Assembly: GCF_900496995.4 (NCBI RefSeq)
Contig: NC_044016.1
Coordinates: forward strand, 22,610,932-22,674,931
Direction of reading: 5' to 3'
From: Aquila chrysaetos chrysaetos
Lineage: Eukaryota; Chordata; Aves; Accipitriformes; Accipitridae
DNA: 64,000 nt
Below the pieces are notes generated by a model. It made no database searches and was not told the origin of the DNA. It saw only the letters and a list, made by a program, of their open reading frames with translations. Below, piece after piece: positions 1 to 12,359 of this stretch; position 1 is the stretch's first letter, and the number at the start of each line of letters is the position of its first letter. Made by a program: the position numbers and the translations under genes.

Positions 1-3000
1 TACTAGAACGTTCCCTTTTAAAAAAAGTGTGTATTTTCTACTCCCACAGCTGGTAAATGCAGAAAATCAAGCTGTTGGAGCTATACTGTTGCCAACAAGT
101 GAGAGAATGAGATGTGAAAGGGACACCTGGAGTTACTGGAGAGCTATCACAGGAATTCAGGACCACAAAGCACGTCTGTTATTGAGATCAGAATTCCCAA
201 TAGGTTCCAATAAGAAGCAGATTTTTGTTACTGAGACACCACTTGTTGATGGCTGTAAATGAAAACATCTTCTGCTAACACTCTTCCAAGATGAGACCTT
301 GTACCTGATGGTATCCATCTTCAGCCCAGGGCTATGACAGACTTTGCTAGTGCTAAGTGCCTGTGTTCTAAATCCAGGATATTCCAGGAAATTAACCTCT
401 CTCCAGGTTTCCTTCTGTTCAGCACCATATTCTTCAAAAAAAGATCTCTGGGAATAAATAAATTAATTCCCTGCTTCCCTAAATATCATTGCCACCATGA
501 TCCTAAGAAAACATGTGAGAACACATCTTGATGACTGAAGTTGGAAAAGTTGCATTCATATACAAAACAGAAAAAATTGACAGAGGATGTCAAAACAGAA
601 GCACGGCAGAGACAAGCCTCTCTAGGAGCTTATTTTGGTGTTTCAGGTTGGGTTCTGCCCTGACTCTCACCAGTCCTTGACAGCTCTGCATAGCAGCAGT
701 AGGATCAGCATACCAACCACACTGACAACGGATGATTCCGCTCCTGCCGTAGCCTTCCCTGTGTTTCTAGGAGTGGGAACAGAAAAAGGCCATTCCAAAA
801 ATATCTGGGCAGCCTCACACAACATACGAGATCACAAGACAGTCAAAGAGGAACTGAAGCAAGAACTAGCCCATTTGCTCTTCGCCAATGGTAGAGACCT
901 GACCTCAGAAGGATCTGTAAATTGTCCTAATAGTCTACACGAGAACTACTGCTAGCATTCATTTCAACAGTTGTATCTAAACATCCACTTTCTTCTGCTG
1001 CACTTTATACGACTGCTTTGGTTTGTAAAACAGCCCATTTCCTCTCCATCTCCCACTCCTATGTCTGGCTCCTGCCAAGGTTGTAGGCTGGCTTTCTCAT
1101 GACTCCAAAGACTCAGTTTTTCCATTTTCCCACTCTATTATTAAGGTGGCTGAAATAGATTTATCTTCACGTGATCTCAAAGACTAATAGTCCTATCTGC
1201 CTGAAAAGGTCCCTTTACATCTAGGAGAAAATCCTTAAGTTGAAAAGGGTCACATGAACAACAAAGCCTGCCTGGATTAACACTGCTTATGGAAGTGTGC
1301 AGAGGCACTTTGGACAGCAGATAACAGATGACGGGTTTTGTTAATCTGAAGTTGCTTCCTCTACGTCTGCGACATTGTCTCATGCAAGCAGGAACAGAGA
1401 TTTTGGTGAAGCACGACATGCTGTAGGTACCCTCTAGAAACACTTTGAGCATCACAGCCTGGCAACTAACATAGTAGCATAGAATAATATCAGTTTATCA
1501 TCTTCTCTTTTCATACAAGAGGAAGCCTTTGTCTCGACTCTGCTTTTCCAGGAATAATGGAAAATAAGTCTTCTCTAGAGGCAGCCACAAGACTCCTATG
1601 CACAGTTTCAGAATGCTTGGAAGACGACGGATTTTTTTTTCAGGCAAGAACAAACTGCATTCTCTTCTTTCTTTTTTTTTTTTCTTTTCTTTTTTTGAAG
1701 TATATTTTACTACCCGATTTGGACAACTGGCCTTTATCACAACAGGAAGAACAACTCCTTGAGAATGCTTGTGTGCGGAGGGAGGAAGAAAAAGACACAC
1801 AGTACACTCTACAGGAATCAGTACTGATAAGCCAGGATTTGTCTGGCCTCTTTGTACCGATTTGCTGTACCACACTTTGTGGGGCTAAGCAGACAAGCCA
1901 GGTGCTAAGGATTAGCAGTCCTGCTGGTCTGGATGGGAAGGAGCAGAAAAAGGCCTGCTGATTTTACTGGTAATTTCCTCTTCATATTAGTCACTTCAAT
2001 AACTCTTGCTTCACTGTTAGGAATGAAACTGGGCTCAGAATACTACAAAGTATTAAAATTGGGTAGAAATTTCTCTGTCCTTGAATACTGTGGATGTATA
2101 TGTTCCTAAAGCCCACCGTGCCCCACCTTCTACCTTTCCCAAAGAACATACAGGCTTAGGGTTTGGAACTCCAAGGGAACGCAGTTAAGTTCCTCTTCCT
2201 ATTACACAAGACATGCATGAACCCAGTTTTACTTGTGGCTCCACTGTTAGATGAACTAGGACAACAGTAAAACAGTAAAAGGAATTGGAACGGTTTAGGA
2301 AGAAAGAAGCTCATAAAGAGGCTACCAGACAACATCAAACATCTTTGGCAGTGCCCAGTGATCTCTATTCTCAGATGCAGCTTTGGAGAGGGGTGGCAGG
2401 ATGTACTTTGTTGCCAGGAGCGTATAACTACTCTGGTGCAGCCTCCTATAATCACACACCACCCTTCCAGGTTTGTTTTTATAGTTTTGGGCACAGGAAA
2501 ACACAGTTTATTTCCCAGTCCTGCTTATCTTGCTCTGGAGGCTAGAAGATGGGCTGCACCCTGATTACAGCTATCCAAAAGCAACACCTGTTACAGGACA
2601 GAAAGACTTTTTGTCATTGACTTCACCTGAAACTGGAAGGACAGTAGTTGCTGCAGACAGCTAAAACTGTCCACATTCAACTTGATTGCTACCCTCCTGT
2701 GCACCTCCCTTCCCCTGTATCAAATGCAGCCCTGAAACAAGTTAAGGTCAGACACATCAATAAAAACAACATTATAGTTATAGAAATTTCAGACTCACTT
2801 GAAGTATTTAAACTAATGAATGTAATATCAAAGTCTGGCTAAATCACCAGCTACTGAAGAGGCAGAGAAGAAATTCTCCAAAAAGAGGGGAATTTCCTTG
2901 CTACCTATGACAGGCAGATACAATCCTGAACCTCAAATGCAAGGAAGCAGAAGTATCACTTGTTGCAGAGCCATACACATTTATTTTAAAAAAGAATATA

Positions 3001-3406
3001 TAATGCAAATGGAAGAAAGAAACCAGAACACAACACAAGCAGCAAATCTTACTCTCCTCAGTTATGTAAGGTGTTGAAATTCCATGCCAGAATCTGTTTG
3101 AGGCTAAACTCAAAAAGTCACTAGTGTAAATTAATAATAACTCCTCTGAAATTAGTACAGCATTGTCAATCTAAGGAAAATACAGTTGACTGATATTACA
3201 GGATATTCAGTTCAGATGAGGAGGTCTGGCTCATAAGCAATAGAAGTTTAAAAATCCACTGAAGTCTGACAGTTAAAATAAAAAGCTCTTAAAAAAAAAA
3301 ATATCTGCGAAAGTTTCCGAGTATGATTATTTGAAAACACTTGCAAGGAACAATGTTTTATAAATCTAACATACTGGACTTCTTCGAAAGCAAAGAAAAC
3401 ACTTAC
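1..3406 (-). other. LTBP1: LTBP1 intron 3 (partial, runs off the window)
   Basis: Starts with the donor GTAAGT at 3406-3401. I translated the minus strand by eye for the next LTBP1 segment and found none. Open frames on both strands (for example 1177-1455, 2156-2494) match nothing I recognise. A polypyrimidine run at 1661-1696 is the only marked low-complexity tract. The rest looks like ordinary unique intron sequence. Confidence 0.75.
1661..1696 (+). repeat. Polypyrimidine tract
   Basis: TCTCTTCTTTC followed by long T-runs broken by single Cs, in intron 3. It is purine-rich in the LTBP1 transcript, so it is not a splice-site pyrimidine tract for that gene. Confidence 0.8.
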
Positions 3407-3695
3407 TGTGGTTGCATTTGCTGAGGTAACCCAACAGGAGGCTTCTGCTTGATGGTGAATGCCATCTGAGTCATAGGGCCAACTTTCGGTGGGACCTGCA
3501 CCTTCTGAGAGAAGGTCTGCTGGGCAGCCTGCTGGGGTATGGGCCACGGGGGAACAACAGGGCTCCGGCCTCCAGTGGAAGATGCATCTTGCATGACTGT
3601 ATCCTCACAGGAATTACCTTTTGTTCCTGGTTTACACACACAAAGCTGAGGTCGCAGGCACATCCCTCCATTTTGGCACGGTGGTGCACAGTTAG
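3407..3695 (-). CDS. LTBP1: LTBP1 coding exon 3 (first EGF-like domain and Pro/Gln-rich linker)
   Basis: A 289-nt exon bounded by an acceptor with a pyrimidine-rich tract (TTTTCTTAG|CT) and a donor CA|GTAAGT. Two bases complete Pro173. The next 95 codons (174-268) are open, and two bases (CA) pass into the next exon. Residues 175-202 are an EGF-like domain with six cysteines at 175, 179, 185, 191, 193 and 202 and the motif PPCQNGGMCLRPQLCVC. It lacks the N-terminal D-x-D/N-E calcium-binding signature, as expected for this non-calcium-binding EGF. The rest is Pro/Gln/Lys-rich linker ending near KPPVGLPQQMQP, which resembles the same linker in mammalian LTBP1. Known downstream domains (hybrid, TB/8-Cys, calcium-binding EGF array) are not in this window. 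The 14.4-kb gap to exon 2 agrees with the long 5' introns of LTBP1. Confidence 0.95.
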
Positions 3696-5839
3696 CTAAG
3701 AAAAGACATTTTAAAAAGTACCTGTGAAACAAAGCATGAAGGAAAATGCAAACCCCACAATAAAAAAGGTGTTAATTGCTAATGTTAATTGGAGTAGGAG
3801 AGAGCAACATTGCTAAGCTCCACAAAAGATAGTATATAAGTTGGTATAGCTTTTACTGCTTTCCTACATAACACATGCACAACATTTGAACAACTTCAAA
3901 AAATAAAATGCTGTGAGCTAAAAAACAGGAAATGCACAAGTTAAATCAAGAAATACAGTGTTATTTCAAATCTTCCTGTTAGCGGCCTTTTATTCTCTCC
4001 TTCCTTCCCTGCATCCTCCCTCCCCATACTTTAACAACCAAACTGCATCCAATGAAACAATATTATGCAGATTATAGAATTTTACTACTGATCCAGGCTT
4101 GGATTCATTCTATTATTATTTAAAATCACAGATCCTCCACAGGTGCCTAGAAGGAATCCTTACAGTCACGTTATAGATGACCAAAACGATGCAGAGAAGC
4201 ATTAAGTGATTCAACCCTTCCCCCTCTAAAGCCCAAATGAAATCCCCTGTGATAACACCACCATAGTAACATATCAAAGGAGACACATAAACTGCTGCTA
4301 CAAAGACACAGCTACACCTAGGGGTTGCATTCTTTGAAGAAGCAGACAAGTGCTTGTGATTATCCTAAACTAGCTTCTATACATTCTTTGTGAAAAGGGA
4401 TCAGATTCCTCAAAAGACAATTCACTTTGATACCTGTCTTCAGACAGGATTAATTACACTGTTTGTGTTGCTCTATCCACTGACTATAGAAGGAGTCTGA
4501 ATAATCAGCCTAGACTCAACACCCAGCTTGTAGACCTAGTTAACACAGGATCAACTCCATTCTGAATAAGCAAGAAACTTTGAGAAGCAGCAAATCCCAC
4601 CAAAAAACGAAAAAAAAAGCAAAAGCTGTTGCTAATCATATGTATACATAACACTGCAAAGGTATGCCTAATTTGAGGCTTTATTTTGGGTGCTTAAACT
4701 TACAATGCTATTGTATTTAGAGAATGTTAAAATAACACAAAAATGGCAAAACAAATTAATTCTCTTATCCAGAGGATACAATTTAACAGTAAAATACAAT
4801 TCTAATTAAAATAGCTATCAAAATAATTTATTCATTAGTCCCATTAGAGAACGCTTACAATGAAGAATTTATAAGAAGAATCACTGCTGACCTACTTTAC
4901 TCCTTCAAACTAAGCATATTTTTAATATTGTTAAATATCTTTTAACATAGACAAAATGATATGCCAGATCATAAAGTCTACAGGTTTTACTAAAATAGGT
5001 AAGATCGTATCTTAAACCATAGCGTGTGATTCCGCACCATATTCAGGTATATCCAGTTGCACAATTACTTTGTTTTAAAAAAAAAGTCAGCCCACAGCCC
5101 TGTTCCAAATAAATTGGAGTACTTGGCACTTCAATCGAGTTTTAATACATACATTTATATACAAAAATAAAGTAAAAACACAAGCATGCATATGAAATAA
5201 CTTATTAGGATGGGACTGTGTTAATTAGGAGGACTAATCTGTCAACTGATAATACCATCTGATACAGTTATGTACAGGTGGTATACATGATACTACACCA
5301 GAATTGCCCTACAACTTTAACTTGATCTTTGCATGGGGTTCTTCTCACATATACTTCCCCCTTCCATATGTTGCTCAGTAACATACCTCATTTTCAATAC
5401 TACTTAGCTGAGCTAGCTTAATTGCATATTATGCATCTCCCTGGCAACAAAAAAGTAATCATTTGCTTACTTATATTTCTGTTTATTTTTGAGACTATAT
5501 TTTGTCTTTGCTGGAAGACTGAAGACCATTTTCACTGTAAACTTGAGAAGGGATTTACAACAAGCATATGTTGTAATATACAGGCCAACTCTTTCAAGAC
5601 CTAGATTTTGCTACGAACAGTAAAAATTTGCTTATATGTACATGACAAATTAATTATATCTTTGGAAAATAGATTCAGGAGCCTTAAATTCTAATTAAGT
5701 TTCATTGGCTTTGGAGAGACTGAGAGACCAGAACAGTAACCCATCATCCAGGTCATGTGTAGAAAATGTGCAAAGATCACAGTGAAACAGTTTAGGCACA
5801 GCTGGGAGTGCTTTATGAAAGTACCACATAAAAATTTCA

Positions 5840-5868
5840 GGGGTGGTGGAGGGGGGGTGGTGGGGTGG
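5840..5868 (+). repeat. G-rich tract in intron 2
   Basis: GGGGTGGTGGAGGGGGGGTGG followed by TGGGGTGG stands out in an AT-rich intron. It has enough G-runs for a quadruplex, partly with two-G tiers. No function is indicated. Confidence 0.5.
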
Positions 5869-6937
5869 AATCAGGATTTTCAAGAGTCCCATTTTTACAT
5901 TAAAACACATTCATACTGAACATATATTTCTGGAGATTTATGGACATGCATCTATATTAACCTTCAGGCTTCTCAACAAGTTATTTAAAAAACAAAAATC
6001 GAAGTAAGCTAACAAGACCACCCCAAAAGTCAATATAACAAAGCAACCACTCTGCTAGGACACTGATCATTGTGTACCTCCTAACTCTCAGAAGTGAAAT
6101 AACAATTTATACACACACAAAAGACAACCCTGAGAAAACTGCAACTCTTCTTTTCCTGTTGTTAAGAACCAAAGCTGTGCTTCAGAAGCCTAAGAAAACT
6201 TAAGTTTCCACTTATCAAAGTGAACCTAATAAGGTTGCAATGAGTTTGGAACTATGCAGCTGAAAATAGAACCCTTTTTCAAATGACCTTTTTTTACCCA
6301 GACTTGAAGATTCTCACTTCACTGACAGCAATGTAAAACCTGAAAGTTTCTCAGCTTTACATATACATAAAGCATACAAAGCTCTGCAGGACAAACTGCA
6401 TTACTCTAGCTGGCCTTATAACAAAACAAGCATCGGCAAATCCAGAAACTGTTACAAAAGACCCAGTTAGTCTCAAATCATGTGAGCAGTGACAACAGGT
6501 TAAAAACCTGATCCATTAGATCTTCACAGCAATGCACGCTTTGATTGAAGTTCTTCATTAATGTTGTGTAATAGAAGATCACAAAATAGGGTAAAAGATC
6601 ACATTTTTTGGAAAGAATTAAAATGAATGTTTTAACTGACATAATACGGCAGTTTAGTTTTAAAAATATTCAAGACAGCTGCATCATGCCAAATGTATGA
6701 CCTAATTATTTCGTTTGAAGACAACAATAATGGCACATCTAACTGAAAACACCATTATTTTCCATAAAGCTAATACTTCCACGATCCAGTTTTTGGAAGC
6801 TTAAGTTTAACACTGAAAAATGGGCCAATATACTCCTGCTAAAGGCAATAAAGACTTGGTCCTATTCAATTCACAGAGGTCGTAACTGCAAATTCAAAAT
6901 GGAGCTTGGCAAAGACGCAAGTAACAAGACTAGGCTT

Positions 6938-7215
6938 AGTGGGTCAGATCAAAGATCCACTTAGTCCAGTCTCCTCTCTCCATTACTAAGGTGGATGCTT
7001 AAGGACAGGGTGAGAAGACATAAAAGTTTGTACCACTACAGCCTTCAAGAATTTTAGGCTCAGCAACTTCCTAAGCAAGAGTGCTGGTTTTGTGTTTAAT
7101 AACCCTCAATAGATTTTTCTGTCAGGAGTTCACTCATCTGCTTTTTGAACCTGTTAGTTCCAGCATCCAAAACTTCCTGTGCCAAGGAAGTTGGCCACAT
7201 TGGAAGGCCAGGCAT
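6938..7215 (+). repeat. Old interspersed repeat, unnamed family (copy 1)
   Basis: Resembles the segment at 43725-43965. Shared landmarks in the same order are GGGTCAG, AAAGATCCA, TAGTCCAG versus CAGCCCAA, GATGCTTA, CAGCAACTTCCT versus CAGCAGTTTC...TTTCCTGAG, and TTTAATA(A/G)CC. Copy 1 continues into a block (TTGAACCTGTTAGTTCCAGC, then ATCC...AACTTCCTGTG) that I recall from old sauropsid repeats. I cannot name the family. Confidence 0.5.
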
Positions 7216-9420
7216 AGACAACATAGCCAACCTCCCCCCACTTTCCAGAAGTGTGATAAAGGAACATGGGGTTCTTTTGGGTTGGTTTTTCTGTTTTAAG
7301 ACCATGCAATCTGTATCTACTAAAAATAAAGCCACAGTGCCACATTTGCTTTGGAAGTCCTCAAGTCAAAAAAAGCTGAAAGCATTTTCTGTGGCTGTAT
7401 CCCAACACATTCATGCTTTTTCTGCATCTTTCCCTAATCAACTACTGCGCGCCACCATCGCAGACAGAGTACTGGGTTAAAGGAACGCATATCAGGCCTG
7501 GTATGGTTGTATTTATGACTTTCTTTCAGAAAAGCAAGTATAAAATAACAACATTACCATTAGGCTTAAACCACCCTTCCAACACATCTGTATGTTGGTT
7601 TGCAACTGATGTATACAGATGCACTTTTCAGTCCATGTGTTCATGTTATTTTGGTTTAAGGGTATATAAATATTTGCAGGAGCAAGACCTAAAATAAAAT
7701 GTTTATAACAGCTTTAAAATATGTAAATATTTTAAAACTTCTACATATACAGAATGTATTTCTGTTTTAATACATACTAAATTAAACATAATTTATATTA
7801 AATCAGTAAGTATAAAATATTATCATACATTGAAGAAGTTTAGATAAAAATTTCTTTTTTGAACCTTTCGAAAGAATCAAAATACAGGTACAACTAACTC
7901 CACTTGTTATGAAGAAACTTATATATTAAATTCCTGATAATTCTTGAATTAAGGTAATTAAGATCTGATTCCTATGCTAATCACTTTGATTTTTACCTCG
8001 ATTCACAATTACCTTCTTCAAACAGTAACATCTCATTTACAAGCTTATTTCCTTGTGTCTCCATATCGTAGAGAACTGAAATTCACAAAAACATACTTTT
8101 CAGTGAGAAACTCACAAAGAAACAAATTTAAATGTCCCAAAAGTTTCCTACACCCAAGTTTCTAACCTTTTAGTGTCAGCTCCACCTTTAAGCATCTCCT
8201 TTATCAAGAAACTGCTGTTGGTTAGTACTTAAATATCCACAAAAATTTTTCATTGTCATTCCTGAATTTCTAATACTTTGATACGGTTACACTACAACAA
8301 ACAGTGTTGCAATTTTCGTGTTATTTCTAGTAAGCCCATCCACTAGATTTTTCCTTTCTGTTTCCACATAAAATTTAATGTACCTTTTTTTCCCCTCCTA
8401 TTAACTGCACAGTCAAGCATCAGTTTAAGCAGAATGCACTGACTTTCAACATATTTCATCACTGTGCACATTGGCACAGTATATATCAACTTCTTTCATA
8501 GGAGTGCATAAATCTTGTCAGGCAAAATACATGCTGGTGGGAAAATAATAGTAAATATAGTAATTGGAAAGATTATAAGTGTGGGGCTATTTCAGATTCC
8601 AGCATAAAATGGCTGAGGAATGATGCATGCATAAAGTTTACAGACAGGGGAAAAACCAACACTATGACATGAATATATCTGTGCTTAGAGCAGAAATTTC
8701 AAGTTCCTTTACATGCAACATAGGAATACAGTTAAAGGCATAGTAAATACTGTCTTTCTTATTTCATCAAGTCAAGAGTTCTATTCCTCGAGCACACAAG
8801 GAAACCAAACCAAAGCTCATCTTGGTTGAGTGTGCATCCTAAACAAAAAGTTGTGATACAAAGGCACCTTTAACTCCTGCTGTGTTGAAAGATAGAGTGA
8901 TGACGCCCCATTGATTCCAAAAGAAAAGCAGTGAAGTGCTTTCTCTGGAGAGCAACAAGCTGTGGGTTCTGAAAGGAAAGATGCATATTCCAGTTTCCCT
9001 CAGAAACACCTGAATATGGTGCCGACATCCTGTTTTGCTGTAAAGCAAAGTTGATAATAATCCTTTGCTGCAAAGCGATGTTTATAATAGTTTCCTGTTC
9101 TCTGAATTGCCCTACTGATTAGCTCACCACTTCTACACTTTTATTTTGGATACCATTTTAAGTCTTTTAAGTCATTGCCAGGACTGAGAATGCGACACTG
9201 GAGACTAGAAACCCAAAAGCTAACTGAAGGAACACTTGGTGCTCACCACCTAATGCTTTTCTGGGGATCTAGTTCTCCATCTGAGTATGTCTCTCCAAAC
9301 AGTTTTCAAAAGTTGAATTTTGCCAGAAATATATCCAACAATTCTACACTTTCACTGAGGATAGGGGACAGAGGAAGTTGTGACCCAGGGTGAGACAACC
9401 ATATTGTAAGACCATTCTAT

Positions 9421-9490
9421 AAAAAAAAAAAAAAAAAAAAAACCCACCACACACAAAAAACAAAACAAAAAAAACCCAAAAAACCCACCA
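9421..9490 (+). repeat. A-rich tract (A22 then CAAAA/CCCAAA)
   Basis: A run of 22 As followed by CACCACACACAAAAAACAAAAC and further A-rich units. It is low-complexity sequence in intron 2, poly(U)-rich in the LTBP1 transcript. I saw no recognisable retroelement body directly upstream. Confidence 0.85.
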
Positions 9491-12313
9491 ACCTTGAAGT
9501 TACTTAAATAATCAGAAGAAATGGCATTAACTCCAGAAAACCCGTATGACCTCTACACTATTAATGGAGGAAGTATTACAACCACCTGTGTCTTCCTACA
9601 CAGGAACTTTGTCTTTATCATAACTATATGGTCTTAGGGAATTCTTTCCCTAAACATACTTCAAACAAAAGCATGTGTCACTGTTGGAATTCTTCACTGG
9701 TCCACTTCAAAAAATGCGATGCATTCCTACACTGGCGTGGATGGCTACATAAACATTACCTCCAAGAAAGGAGGGAAACAAAAAAACCAGTGCTTTTGGC
9801 ATACATATTTCTTTTAAAACAAACAAAAATCAGAGTTCCTCTCCTAACCTAATCACAACATAACACACTTTAAGATTATTTCCTATGTATCTTCATAGTA
9901 TTATCTCTAAATGCTAAGATTTATCAGAATTTAATAGCAGCTATACTCAAATACTTCAAAAGCCTAACTTCAGCAAAAGGACACATTATTTAATCAGTCA
10001 TAAGAATATAACATGCTGTTTGATACTTGGCATTTTCATTCATGTTGTGTTTACTGGCGTTTATATAGTATAAATACTTAAGTTAGACTGTACAGTCTGG
10101 GAGACATTTTGAAGTATTTTGTAATATGAGACCATAATTATACATTTTCTGACAGTACAAACATTTCACATGCTATAGATCCTTCTATCATTTTAGTATC
10201 AAAAAAAGATCATTCACCACAGAACAGACTAAGCCAAGGAAACCAGCAGATTCACATGACACATGCTGTTCTTGCTTGCTGGAGTAGTTAACACTCCAGT
10301 CTGCAATCCTTTCAATTCCCTTAACCTTTCTCATTACAGTGCTTATTCATTTTGTTACAAAATACTTTGTAAGAAATACACAGAAAACTGAACAAATTAA
10401 GAGAAACTCAATAAAGAGACAACTGAAAATTTTTAACTGGATGCAGGATTCAGACAACTGAAGTGTTACAGAAAAGAAATACCAGAGAAAAGACTATTAA
10501 TCATAATAAAGTAATTAAAATGCTAAGAACAATAAAGTTTTTCTTAAATTCAACAACTCATATTGAGAGTTCACCATTTAGCTGAGCTTCTCTAAAAATG
10601 CAGGCCTAAACCGCCATCTAGAGATAATAAAAAACTAAGTTGAATTATGAGAAAACAAATCTTGCCATAGGACACAAAATAATCCCCCCTTTGTCAGGAA
10701 GCAGCTCTCCAAAACCCTAGGTTTATACAGGGATTACTATCTGCATTTCACAAAAAGAACATGGCTGAGCAGAACTATTTTTAGCTGTGTATTTAAATGA
10801 ACATCTTGCCTTGCTAACATGTAAAATCCTTGTTCCCCTTCTGCATGCAGCCAGAAATGCAGAGAGATGCTAAAGCTTTGCTCTCTTTCTGTAGTCAATG
10901 GAGAGGATCTGTTTTCTAGGAATAAATTAGGCTACGCAAGTCAAGTACTGGGGCTTTTAAAGGCAGAACAAAAAAAACTAAAGCAAAAACCTCAAACCCA
11001 ACCCACTATCAGTCCATGTTAGTTACAGAACACAGACTCTCTTGACAACCTGAACCACCCATAATCTTCTAACACTCAGTACTGCAGTATTTGAACAAGG
11101 AGCCAGCTGAGGGAAGTACGTGCCCCTCTCCATCCACCCTCTACTAACGTCGTAGCTCCCAGGTGATCCAAGCTTGCTTTAAGGCAGGATCAGTTGGCAC
11201 AAGCAGCCCTTCATGTTGGAGGCTGCAAAGAAGGGTATCGTTAGAAGTGCTGCACCCAACTTGTCAAGGCCCCACAGAGTGCAGAACCCCAACCCTCACT
11301 ACAGCCTTGCTTTCCCAAAGGCCGAGAGGCTCACTGATCCTATACATGCAGCTTCTTTGCCCTGCTCTCTCGTACTTTGCTGGAGAGGAAGGAGAGGGGA
11401 GCACCCCCCACTTCCATCTCTCCTCTTCTGCATCCTCAGGAAGAGCAGCCATACAGAAGAGAGGTGTAAGACTAATATTGTTAAGCATCACTTCACTGTC
11501 AATATGTCATTTTGTTCCTGCACACATGCAGAACCAGAACACTGCACAATCGCTCAACTCAACCACAGCTCCCCCCAGCACCTACACAGCTTTCTACTTC
11601 CAAGCTCTACACTTCCAAGTTACATGTTGAAAACAGTCAACAAATCTGAAAGGGAAAAAAAGAAAACCCCACAGTTTTCTGGGTTCCTTCTGATACTATA
11701 TTAACAGAGGAGGTGCCCAGGACTTTTCATCCACTGTAGATTTGCCACAACTTTACTACATCCTGCTTCTTTTGTTAACACTGCTGCAATGAGCTGAGTG
11801 AGTTCGCTATTGATCTGTCATCTGCTTCAGTGCAGGAGCACAACATCCTGAAAATTTTCTTTTAAGGTTCTTTTTTGTTTGATTTTGTTTCAAATCTATA
11901 CACACATAGTATTTATATGAAATAGAGACTATGTATCATTATAACCTTACTTGTTTCCAGTAAAGTTCCAAATGGCTCACAAAGAAAAGGCTGGGTACGT
12001 TTCACCTCATACTCATTGTGGACTTATGTTCCCTCACCGAAATGTGGCAACAGCACATGGCATGGTCATGTCTGTACAGCAGGAAGCAGGTAACAGCTCC
12101 CTGCCTTCTCACAGCTCTTACTGCCTCCTCTCCTGGGAGGGAGGCTGGCTGCCTGCCATCAATGGCCAGGAGACGGACACCATGCTCAAAGTCTGCGTTG
12201 CTGCTTTCGCTCGGGTCAGGATTCCCTCTTGATGTGTATCTTATCAGTCGCACTCACCAAGCTTTTGTTTGTGTTGTGAGGCCATATGCACTGTATTTCT
12301 TTTAGATGCAGAG

Positions 12314-12359
12314 AAAAATAAAAAAAAAAAAACAAAAAACAAAAAACAAAAAAAACCCA
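12314..12359 (+). repeat. A-rich (CAAAAAA)n tract
   Basis: Repeated CAAAAAA units ending in AAAACCCAAA, much like the tract at 9421-9490. Low-complexity sequence in intron 2. Confidence 0.85.

Noticed and set aside
1..3406. Next LTBP1 coding exon or the short-isoform first exon
   Set aside because: No minus-strand frame matches the LTBP1 sequence expected after exon 3, and no signal-peptide exon leading into it was seen.
4118..4215. Possible reversed MIR (TTATAGATGACCAAAACGAT, then GCAGAGAAGCATTAAGTGAT)
   Set aside because: Some order is shared with the MIR tail, but it is too short and diverged to support by eye.
11163..11704. Overlapping 155- and 163-codon plus-strand open frames in intron 2
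   Set aside because: No domain, signal or family resemblance, antisense to LTBP1, and mutually overlapping in different frames.
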